Source: Rhodospirillaceae bacterium (GTDB lineage Bacteria; Pseudomonadota; Alphaproteobacteria; JABSOH01). From it: a stretch of 7,267 nucleotides of DNA. A model generated the notes under the pieces. The model ran no database searches. It was given only the letters and a program-made list of their open reading frames with translations, and was not told where the DNA came from. Both the position numbers and the translations under genes were made by a program. Each line of letters begins with the position of its first letter. Positions within the stretch are counted from its first letter, which is position 1. This document shows positions 1-5,877 of the stretch, piece by piece. The stretch is from contig JAHDDM010000030.1 in assembly GCA_020629355.1 (NCBI GenBank), positions 1 to 7,267 on the forward strand, read 5' to 3'.

Positions 1-1
1 C

Positions 2-64
2 GCCTTGGCTGCCGCGTCGATATTGACCTTAAAAGGCCAGCCCATCCAGAAAGTCAATCAATAG
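2..64 (+). CDS. C-terminal end of an upstream gene, probably TRAP transporter small permease (DctQ-like)
   Basis: An open frame enters from the left edge and encodes about 20 residues, ending in ...GQPIQKVNQ before a TAG stop at 62-64. Only three bases separate this stop from the ATG of the large permease, so the two genes are very probably co-transcribed and translationally coupled. In TRAP operons the small four-helix permease (DctQ/FcbT2 type) usually lies directly upstream of the large permease, which is the main reason for the call. The visible tail is too short to show a family motif, and its identity is therefore inferred from position. A substrate-binding protein gene (DctP type) would be expected further upstream, outside the window. 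Confidence 0.45.
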   Translation, partial: ALAAASILTLKGQPIQKVNQ

Positions 65-67
65 ACA

Positions 68-1726
68 ATGGCCGATTTTTTAGACCTCGCAATGTTCATC
101 GTCACCTGCGGCATGTTGATGCTCGGCTTTCCCGTGGCTTTTACGCTGGCGGGCGTGGCTTTGCTGTTTGCAGTACTCGGCTTTGCCTTTGGCGTGTTCG
201 ACATGACCTACCTGCTGGCGTTGCCGTCAAGAATCTATGGCAATGCCATGACCAACGAAATACTAATCGCGGTGCCTTTATTTGTCTATATGGGGATTGT
301 ACTCGAACGCTCGCGGGTGGCGGAGGAACTGCTAGAGACCATGGGACAGCTTTTTGGTTCGCTTCGCGGTGGTTTGGGGATTTCCGTGACCATAGTCGGA
401 GCATTGCTCGCGGCCTCTACGGGTATTGTCGGGGCAACCGTGGTCACGATGGGGCTATTATCCTTACCCACCATGCTACGCCGTGGCTATAACCCATCAC
501 TAAGCTGTGGCGCGATATGTGCAGCAGGTACTTTAGGCCAGATTATCCCGCCGTCTATTGTCCTGATTCTGCTTGGTGATCAAATTTCCAATGCCTATGT
601 CGAAGCACAGCGCGAAATTGGTAACTGGTCGCCGGAGCCTGTTTCCATTGGTGATCTGTTTGCAGGGGCAATTATTCCTGGCTTTACGCTGGTTGGGCTG
701 TACATTGCGTATCAACTGTTTATTGCCTGGTGGAAACCTGAAAGTTCTCCAGCTATTCCACCAGAAGAACTGCAACGGGGCGGTGATTTTTATCGTAAGG
801 TTTTGTCAGCGCTTATTCCGCCTTTGGTGTTGATTGTTTCGGTGTTAGGCTCGATTCTGATGGGCATTGCCACCCCAACCGAGGCTGCCGCGGTGGGCGC
901 GGTGGGCGCAAGTCTGTTGGCGAGCGCGCGAATTAAGAATCTCAAACTGCCCTATACATATTTTGATGATACCTCTGGTAATCCTTTTACGCGCCTGTTG
1001 CGCCGTATTGAGGGTCGCGGCAATATTTCGGTCTATCTGACACTTGCGGCCTTTATTGTCTTGCTGACTTTGGTCAATGTCGCTGATATGCGTTTGGGGC
1101 GTGGTGATGCAACCGAAACCAGCAATGTTTTCGCTATTGTGCTTGCGATACTGGCCAGTGCGGTGGTGGTTTGGGGCATTCTGATTGCGAATTGGCGGCT
1201 GTTTGCCACTGGACTTTTACGCCCGGTGATGAATGGCACGCTGGATATTTCATCTCTGGTCTTTGTGATTCTCATCGGGGCTACGCTATTCAGTCTGGTT
1301 TTCCGTGGTCTTGGCGGTGACGATGCCGTGAAAGAACTGTTGCTGGATTTACCTGGCGGGGAATATACCGCCGTGCTGATTGTGATGCTGGTGATGCTGG
1401 TATTGGGTTTCTTTCTTGATTTTATCGAGATTACCTTTGTTGTCGTCCCTGTGGTTGCGCCAATTTTATTACAAACCGATAGCTTTTCGCCCGTATGGTT
1501 GGGCTTGATGATGGCCATGAATCTACAGACTTCGTTCTTAACCCCGCCGTTTGGTTTTGCGTTGTTTTACCTACGCGGGGTTGCGCCGAAATCCATCAAG
1601 ACCCAAGAGATTTATCGCGGCGTGCTTCCCTTTATTATCATTCAGCTGATAGGTCTTGGGCTGCTGGCGATGTTCCCTGAAATGGCAGACTGGCTGCCAA
1701 GAGTACTGTTTGGCACAAGCTATTAA
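68..1726 (+). CDS. TRAP transporter large permease (DctM family, enlarged FcbT3-like form)
   Basis: This is the main membrane subunit of a tripartite ATP-independent periplasmic (TRAP) transporter. It imports an organic anion handed over by a periplasmic binding protein, using a sodium or proton gradient. The 552-residue protein is almost wholly hydrophobic. It shows the DctM hallmarks in order: LGFPVAFTLAGVALLF near the N-terminus (19-34), GTLGQIIPPS (154-163), ATPTEAAAVG (268-277), LDFIEITFVVVPVVAPIL (450-467) and NLQTSFLTPPFGFALFY (485-501). Ordinary DctM proteins are about 425 residues. The extra length is a polar stretch near 172-195 and a larger insertion at about 288-385 carrying two further hydrophobic helices (about 322-338 and 354-375). 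From memory, this enlarged architecture matches the group annotated as mannitol/chloroaromatic-type TRAP permeases (FcbT3). The substrate cannot be read from the sequence. The start codon lies just after the preceding stop and has no strong ribosome binding site, which fits coupled translation. Confidence 0.93.
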   Translation: MADFLDLAMFIVTCGMLMLGFPVAFTLAGVALLFAVLGFAFGVFDMTYLLALPSRIYGNAMTNEILIAVPLFVYMGIVLERSRVAEELLETMGQLFGSLRGGLGISVTIVGALLAASTGIVGATVVTMGLLSLPTMLRRGYNPSLSCGAICAAGTLGQIIPPSIVLILLGDQISNAYVEAQREIGNWSPEPVSIGDLFAGAIIPGFTLVGLYIAYQLFIAWWKPESSPAIPPEELQRGGDFYRKVLSALIPPLVLIVSVLGSILMGIATPTEAAAVGAVGASLLASARIKNLKLPYTYFDDTSGNPFTRLLRRIEGRGNISVYLTLAAFIVLLTLVNVADMRLGRGDATETSNVFAIVLAILASAVVVWGILIANWRLFATGLLRPVMNGTLDISSLVFVILIGATLFSLVFRGLGGDDAVKELLLDLPGGEYTAVLIVMLVMLVLGFFLDFIEITFVVVPVVAPILLQTDSFSPVWLGLMMAMNLQTSFLTPPFGFALFYLRGVAPKSIKTQEIYRGVLPFIIIQLIGLGLLAMFPEMADWLPRVLFGTSY

Positions 1727-1733
1727 GGCTTTC

Positions 1734-1761
1734 TTGCTTAAAGCAATATAGCTGCTATATT
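1734..1761 (+). promoter_or_regulatory. Possible sigma70-type promoter for fdhD-mobA
   Basis: TTGCTT (1734-1739) could act as a -35 element. TATATT (1756-1761, five of six bases of the consensus) could act as a -10 element, with a 16-bp spacer. Initiation would fall near 1768, about 20 bp before the fdhD start. The -35 match is only half of consensus and the boxes coincide with the palindromes, so the assignment is tentative. Read-through from the TRAP operon is also possible, because no terminator is visible in the gap. Confidence 0.35.
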
Positions 1762-1762
1762 G
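1734..1762. repeat. Two overlapping perfect palindromes upstream of fdhD
   Basis: TTGCTT-A-AAGCAA (1734-1746) is a perfect 6-bp inverted repeat around one base. CAATATAGC-T-GCTATATTG (1744-1762) is a perfect 9-bp inverted repeat around one base. They share the CAA at 1744-1746, and their centres (1740 and 1753) are 13 bp apart. No run of T follows, so this does not look like an intrinsic terminator on the + strand. Its position over a possible promoter suggests a regulator binding site, but no regulator can be named with confidence. Confidence 0.6.
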
Positions 1763-1789
1763 TGTAAAAAGACCTAGTGAACCAGACGG

Positions 1790-2599
1790 ATGCAAGCCTA
1801 TTCCCTGCCGATTCTGCCTCAGCCCAAGCGGGTGGGTCTCAGCACTGAAGTCATGGGCATCGACGAAGCACAGCAGCCTATTAGCCTACGCATCATCGAA
1901 GAGCAGGCATGGACACTGTATTTGAATGCCACGGAAATTGTGACTGTAATGACCATTGGTGACTACCCTGATCTTTTGGCGGTGGGTTATCTGGTGAATC
2001 AAAACCTGCTGGAAAACATCAATATCATCACGGCGATTGATATTGACCATGAATTGCAGGTAGTGGTGGTGCGTACTGATGCTGCTGCACCGCCAGTTCT
2101 ATCCAGACGAATACGCACCTCTGGCTGTGCTGAGGGCACGATGTTTGAACATGTGCTGGAAAATCTACCCAAACAGATCCTGAATGATACCAGCATTTTG
2201 AGCACTGATGTTATGATGCAGGTACTCAAGCGTATCAATACCACGCCGAGTCTCTACCTTGAAGCTGGTGCAATCCATGGCTGCTGTTTGTGCCAACAGG
2301 AAAACATCATCGCGTATCTTGAGGATGTTGGCCGGCATAATGCGGTGGATAAAATCGCTGGCCTGATGCATACGCATAAATTGGACGGGAGCGGATGCTG
2401 GTTCTACACCACGGGCCGCCTAACGACAGAAATGGTTATTAAAACCGTACAGATGGGTATTCCGATTCTTGTCTCGCGCTCTGGCTTTACCGCCGCCGGA
2501 GTTACTTTCGCCCAACAATATGGTTTAACGCTGATCGGCCGCGCCAGGGGTAAACGCTTCCAGCTGCTTAGCCACCCTGAACGAATCGCTTTTTTATGA
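1790..2599 (+). CDS. fdhD: Formate dehydrogenase accessory sulfurtransferase FdhD
   Basis: FdhD passes sulfur, originally from a cysteine desulfurase, to the bis-MGD molybdenum or tungsten cofactor before insertion into formate dehydrogenase. It acts in the cytoplasm. At 269 residues it has the usual family length. The signature EDVGRHNAVDKIAG is present at 178-191. The C-terminal segment SRSGFTAAGVTFAQQYGLTLIGRARGKRF (229-257) corresponds to the conserved family end, and TTGRLTTEMVIK (207-218) matches another conserved block. The active-site loop reads RTSGCAEGTMFE (109-120), with one cysteine (C113), whereas E. coli FdhD has a two-cysteine CxxC. Three more cysteines cluster at 165, 166 and 168, just before the GRHN motif. 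The ATG at 1790 is preceded only by a weak AGACGG abutting it; no better in-frame start covers the conserved core. The gene overlaps mobA by ATGA. No formate dehydrogenase gene is in the window. Confidence 0.93.
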   Translation: MQAYSLPILPQPKRVGLSTEVMGIDEAQQPISLRIIEEQAWTLYLNATEIVTVMTIGDYPDLLAVGYLVNQNLLENINIITAIDIDHELQVVVVRTDAAAPPVLSRRIRTSGCAEGTMFEHVLENLPKQILNDTSILSTDVMMQVLKRINTTPSLYLEAGAIHGCCLCQQENIIAYLEDVGRHNAVDKIAGLMHTHKLDGSGCWFYTTGRLTTEMVIKTVQMGIPILVSRSGFTAAGVTFAQQYGLTLIGRARGKRFQLLSHPERIAFL

Positions 2600-3249
2600 T
2601 CTTGGAATATCCACCTTATGTAGCAGTCATTCTTGCTGGCGGTGCAGCACGGCGCATGGATGGTCAAGCAAAATATGGCCTGAAAACCCTGATACCCCTA
2701 GCTGGCAAGCCTATCCTTGAGCATATCTGCACATCCTTGCGGCAAGCTACACCACCACCAGAAGACATTATCTTGAATGTTGTTGCTGAACAAAAGCGAT
2801 TCGCACCAGACATGCCTCTTGCGCTTGATGCGGCGGCTGAACGGCAAGGTCCTCTGGCGGGAATCTTGTCAGGATTGAAATATTGCGCAAGGCATCACCC
2901 TAAAATTGAATGGATGCTGAGCGTAAGCGGAGATACGCCATTTTTACCCCCTGATCTTACCACAAAACTCTTTGATATCGCCTTGGCGCGCGAAAAATTA
3001 ATTGTCTGCGCGGCCTCGAACCAACGCCGTCATCCCACTATTGCGCTTTGGTCGTGTTCTTTACGTCAACCGCTCGAAATCGCATTAACACAAGATATAC
3101 GCAAAATAGAGCGCTTTTCCCGCCAATATAGTACTGCAATCGTCGAATGGCCCTGTAAAGACCGCGATCCTTTTTTGAATATCAACAAGCCTCAAGACTT
3201 GATCATCGCAGAACAGGAAATTTCCTTGGAATCTCAAGGTAAAATGTGA
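2596..3249 (+). CDS. mobA: Molybdenum cofactor guanylyltransferase MobA
   Basis: MobA transfers GMP from GTP to molybdenum-molybdopterin, giving the MGD form of the cofactor used by enzymes of the DMSO reductase family, including formate dehydrogenases. The 217-residue protein has the nucleotidyltransferase loop LAGGAARRMDGQAK (13-26), GPLAGI (85-90), the metal-binding SGDTPFLPPDL (111-121, with D113), RRHPTIALW (144-152) and the terminal FLNINKPQDL (193-202). All are in family order and spacing. The segment after the loop (YGLKTLIPLAGKP, 27-39) is slightly longer than in E. coli MobA. There is no ribosome binding site before the ATG. Instead the start overlaps the fdhD stop by ATGA, so translation is probably coupled and the two maturation factors are made together. 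The reading frame closes with three successive stops (TGA TAA TAA, 3247-3255). Annotation as a general NTP transferase would be the only real alternative. Confidence 0.93.
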   Translation: MILEYPPYVAVILAGGAARRMDGQAKYGLKTLIPLAGKPILEHICTSLRQATPPPEDIILNVVAEQKRFAPDMPLALDAAAERQGPLAGILSGLKYCARHHPKIEWMLSVSGDTPFLPPDLTTKLFDIALAREKLIVCAASNQRRHPTIALWSCSLRQPLEIALTQDIRKIERFSRQYSTAIVEWPCKDRDPFLNINKPQDLIIAEQEISLESQGKM

Positions 3250-3272
3250 TAATAACACTTTCAAGGGTTTCA

Positions 3273-3294
3273 ACTGTGGCATATTGATCACAGT
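3273..3294. promoter_or_regulatory. Inverted repeat, possible operator, upstream of the TolC-like gene
   Basis: ACTGTG (3273-3278) and CACAGT (3289-3294) form perfect 6-bp arms around a 10-bp AT-rich spacer. The repeat sits in the AT-rich gap between mobA and the TolC-like gene, about 75 bp before a plausible -10 box. It could bind a dimeric regulator, or be a weak hairpin at the 3' end of the mobA transcript. It is followed by only three T, so it is not a convincing terminator. Confidence 0.3.
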
Positions 3295-3345
3295 GTTTCA
3301 AAAGATAGAGCATGTCAAAAAAACGGATAATTTCTATTCTTTTTT

Positions 3346-3373
3346 TTGTGTAGTGTTGGTTTTGCGAGATAAT
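3346..3373 (+). promoter_or_regulatory. Possible promoter of the TolC-like gene
   Basis: GATAAT (3368-3373) is a good -10 candidate, preceded after 16 bp by a weak -35 candidate TTGTGT (3346-3351). The surrounding 150 bp are strongly AT-rich, with an A7 run (3317-3323) and a T8 run (3340-3347) that could bend DNA. The gap separates two functionally unrelated gene groups, so a promoter is expected here. The exact boxes are uncertain. A clear ribosome binding site, GGAG at 3391-3394, lies 7 bases before the ATG at 3402. Confidence 0.35.
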
Positions 3374-3401
3374 TTTTGATTTTTGAAAATGGAGTTGCAT
3401 T

Positions 3402-4949
3402 ATGAAAAAACACCTTCGTTATGCTGGACTGGCATCAGTAGCATTTCTGATTGCAAGCTGTGGCAGTACTCAGCTCGGCACAATCTCTGGCGAGCAAATT
3501 ATGAAGGACGTGCGTAGCGGACTTGGTAATGAAATCAAGCTGCAAGAACCGATTGTTTCGGCATTGACCCTAGAAGAGTCCATCGCGCGGGCACTGAAAT
3601 ATAATCTTAAACAACGTCTTGGTGCGTTGAACGAGGCACTGAACCAGAATCAATATCGCGTTGCGCAGGCAGCGATGTTGCCCTCAGTTGTGGCTTCCAT
3701 GGATTATAAGAACCGCAGTAAGTACGATATCTCTGATTCAAAAAATGTCGAGGACGGTTCTGTTACCGATGGTACAACCATCAGCCGTTCAAGGTCTTCG
3801 CTGAGTAGCGGTCTTACAGCATCATGGAATATCCTTGATTTTGGCCTGAGCTATGTTCGGGCAAAGCAGGCTGGCGATCGGGTCTTGATTGCAGCAGAAC
3901 GCCGCCGCAAAGTCACACACGAGCTGGTCAACGAAGTGCAATCCAGCTACTGGCGTGCTTATGCCGCACAGGAACTGGAAGACCGTGTCAAGAAAACCCA
4001 GATTCGGGTTTCTGATAGCAAGCGTAATCTCGAAGCGGTTCTGGCGGGTAAGCTGGATAAACCCATTGATGTTTTGCGTGACTTGCGTGAAATTCTCAGC
4101 CTTGAACTACAGCTCAAGAATATTTCGCGGGAATTGGTGGAAAATAAAACCCGTCTGGCATCTCTGATGGGTATGCTGCCGAATGCGCGCTATTCTCTTG
4201 CACCTAGTGACACGCAGCTGGCAAAAATTGTTGTCGATTATAAGCAGTTGGAAAATTATGCTCTGCAAAATCGTACTGAATTGCGCGAGGATGAATATAA
4301 CATCCGCATCAGCCGCAACGAAGTCACTGCTGCCATGTTGGGCATGTTGCCAGGTATTAACCTTTCGGTTGGTTTGAATGGCACGAATGACAATTTAGTG
4401 AAAAACCAATCATGGGTAAATAGTTCTCTGTCTATCGGCTGGAATTTGATGAATCTGGTTACGGGTCCGCGTCAAGCAGACCTTGCTAAAGTCCAGCTTG
4501 ATGTGGCTAAGGCGCGTAAACTGGTTGTGGGTTCAGCCGTCTTGATGAGTGTTCGCTTGTCCTGGTTGGACTATTGGGAATCCCTCAAGAGCTACCGCGC
4601 CGTTGCTGAATTGCAGGATGTTGAAGACCAGTTGATTGAGAAAATTCGTGCTCAAGCCAAGAGCAAGAATATCAGCCCTGTCGATGAAATTCGTGCAGAC
4701 ATCAGTAATCTGGTGAATGTTCTCCGTCACAGTTTTGCTTTTGCAGATGTGAAGAATGCGCAAAATCGCCTGCTTCTCAGTATCGCTTATGATCCATCAT
4801 CGGAGATCAACGAGGATGCGGATCTTCAAGAAGTCACCGCGGATGTTAAAGCGGTGATGGGTGATTGGCAAAATCGGGTCAATAACCTTGGCAAGGTCAT
4901 GGCGAGTGAAACAAAAATATACAAGTCTGTTGCGCCTAATCTGAGCTAA
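3402..4949 (+). CDS. TolC-family outer-membrane efflux lipoprotein
   Basis: This is probably the outer-membrane channel of a trans-envelope export complex. TolC-type proteins form trimers with a beta-barrel in the outer membrane and a long helical tunnel in the periplasm. The 515-residue protein begins with a lipoprotein signal peptide (MKKHLRYAGL...) and a lipobox LIASC, with the lipid-bearing cysteine at residue 20; no aspartate follows it, consistent with delivery to the outer membrane. The family's internal duplication is visible. The first half has ALTLEESIARALKYN (54-68), AAMLPSV (90-96) and SWNILDFGLSYVRAKQA (141-157). The second has NYALQNRTEL (285-294), AAMLGMLPGIN (310-320) and GWNLMNLVTGPRQADL (346-361). 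Long helical, charge-rich stretches follow each half (about 158-258 and 362-462). A serine-rich polar loop at 105-137 probably faces outward. The start is fixed by GGAG seven bases upstream and by the signal peptide. A strong terminator follows the gene, yet the adaptors downstream are its likely partners. Confidence 0.9.
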   Translation: MKKHLRYAGLASVAFLIASCGSTQLGTISGEQIMKDVRSGLGNEIKLQEPIVSALTLEESIARALKYNLKQRLGALNEALNQNQYRVAQAAMLPSVVASMDYKNRSKYDISDSKNVEDGSVTDGTTISRSRSSLSSGLTASWNILDFGLSYVRAKQAGDRVLIAAERRRKVTHELVNEVQSSYWRAYAAQELEDRVKKTQIRVSDSKRNLEAVLAGKLDKPIDVLRDLREILSLELQLKNISRELVENKTRLASLMGMLPNARYSLAPSDTQLAKIVVDYKQLENYALQNRTELREDEYNIRISRNEVTAAMLGMLPGINLSVGLNGTNDNLVKNQSWVNSSLSIGWNLMNLVTGPRQADLAKVQLDVAKARKLVVGSAVLMSVRLSWLDYWESLKSYRAVAELQDVEDQLIEKIRAQAKSKNISPVDEIRADISNLVNVLRHSFAFADVKNAQNRLLLSIAYDPSSEINEDADLQEVTADVKAVMGDWQNRVNNLGKVMASETKIYKSVAPNLS

Positions 4950-4974
4950 TCAGCCTTGAAGAGATCCTTTACGG

Positions 4975-5004
4975 AAAAGGCGGGAAGAATTTCCCGCCTT
5001 TTTT
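4975..5004 (+). terminator. Strong intrinsic terminator after the TolC-like gene
   Basis: GGCGGGAA (4979-4986) pairs perfectly with TTCCCGCC (4991-4998) around a four-base GAAT loop. The stem can be extended by A-T pairs (4975-4978 with 4999-5002). It is followed directly by a run of six T (4999-5004). It ends transcription of the TolC-like gene 25 bases or so past its stop, unless read-through is allowed. Confidence 0.93.
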
Positions 5005-5028
5005 ATGTCGTAATCTCGTGCCATACGT

Positions 5029-5034
5029 TATGAT
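5029..5034 (+). promoter_or_regulatory. Possible -10 box for the adaptor operon
   Basis: TATGAT matches the -10 consensus at five of six positions and lies between the terminator and the adaptor start. No good -35 element is found at the proper distance (the region near 5006-5011 reads TGTCGT). A promoter is expected here because the terminator should isolate the adaptor genes from upstream transcription. Confidence 0.3.
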
Positions 5035-5067
5035 GCTTATTATTCAATCTTCTTGATGAGAAAAGAT

Positions 5068-5877
5068 ATGAAATCATGGTTTAGATTAGCTGCCTTTGGA
5101 TTGCTCTTTTCAAGTACGATAGTCAACGCGCAGAATCTTGATGATCCGTTAGGTTCGCTTGAGGCGACTTTGACTGAGATTAGTCAGCCGACTCAACAGG
5201 CCTATACAGATTCGACGGCAGTTCGGGCGTTGCTAGAGCCGTTGCAGAGTGCAATTTTAGCCAGTGAAATGGATGGGAAAATCTCGCGTTTACATAAGCG
5301 GGATGGGGAGACCTTTAAGAAAGGTGATCGTCTGGTCACGTTTGATTGCTCTAGCCACGAGATAGAGCAACGCCGTTTGAAATCAAAGTTAAACTCGACA
5401 CAGTTAATTTACGAGAATGCTTTGCAGCTTCAAAGCCTGAATTCGATCGGTGAGTTAGACGTAAGTCTTGCAGAAGCCGAGACCTTTATTGCCAAGGCAG
5501 AGCTTTCTGGTGCGAATTTGAGTGTTCGGCGTTGTGCCATCAATGCGCCCTTTAGTGGCCGTGTTATTGAGGTTGCCCGTAAGCAGCACGAGTGGATCAA
5601 TATTGGCGAGCCGTTAATGGAAGTCTTTAATGATCAGGATTTTTTACTGAAAATGCTCATCCCCTCAAGCTGGTTGGTGTGGTTAAAGCCAGGCACGCCG
5701 TTTCGGGTCAGCATTGATGAAACGGGAAAGACCTATAATGCCAGGATTACGAAAATCGGCGCGCGTATTGATCCGGTTAGCCGCACGGTAACGGTACGAG
5801 GCAAGGTTTCACAGCCTGATAAGGACTTTATCCACTCAATGAGCGGCAATGCTGTGTTTGAGCCACCTGTACAATAA
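5068..5877 (+). CDS. Small periplasmic adaptor of RND/HlyD type (membrane fusion protein)
   Basis: Adaptors of this kind bridge an inner-membrane export component to a TolC-type channel. I place the start at 5068: GAG (5058-5060) lies seven bases before it, and it gives a clean signal peptide (MKSWFRLAAF..., probable cleavage after IVNA at residue 21). An ATG at 5056 or a TTG at 5053 in the same frame would add only four or five residues. The mature protein has the first half of a lipoyl-like sandwich (about 60-93, with MDGKISRLHKRDGETFKKGDRLV), a short helical hairpin (about 97-150), the second half (INAPFSGRVIEV, 158-169, to about 187) and a beta-barrel (about 190-262, with TVTVRG at 240-245). 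At 269 residues it is much shorter than classical RND adaptors (roughly 350-400), with little or no membrane-proximal domain. Cysteines at 94 and 156 flank the hairpin base and could form a disulfide. Its stop overlaps the next start by one base (TAATG), so the two are coupled. Confidence 0.88.
   Translation: MKSWFRLAAFGLLFSSTIVNAQNLDDPLGSLEATLTEISQPTQQAYTDSTAVRALLEPLQSAILASEMDGKISRLHKRDGETFKKGDRLVTFDCSSHEIEQRRLKSKLNSTQLIYENALQLQSLNSIGELDVSLAEAETFIAKAELSGANLSVRRCAINAPFSGRVIEVARKQHEWINIGEPLMEVFNDQDFLLKMLIPSSWLVWLKPGTPFRVSIDETGKTYNARITKIGARIDPVSRTVTVRGKVSQPDKDFIHSMSGNAVFEPPVQ

Noticed and set aside
1033..1518. 161-codon reverse-strand open frame inside the TRAP permease gene
   Set aside because: Its product is rich in Ser, Thr, Lys and Pro with no recognisable fold. 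It is fully antisense to a clearly conserved membrane protein, so it is a shadow of that gene's codon use.
1744..1762. Canonical ModE box upstream of fdhD
   Set aside because: The half-site wording is similar, but the halves are arranged back to back and lack the usual inward orientation and spacing. Reported only as an unassigned palindrome.
1744..1762. Terminator of the TRAP operon
   Set aside because: The stem is AT-rich and is followed by TGTAAAAA on the + strand, not by a T-run.
3275..3292. CRP-like site TGTGG-N8-TCACA before the TolC-like gene
   Set aside because: The half-sites resemble TGTGA/TCACA, but the spacer is 8 rather than the required 6 bases and the left half has a mismatch. 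Kept only as an unnamed inverted repeat.
3317..3347. A7...T8 tracts as a terminator for mobA
   Set aside because: The only pairing is between A and T runs with a long loop and no GC stem, too weak for intrinsic termination.
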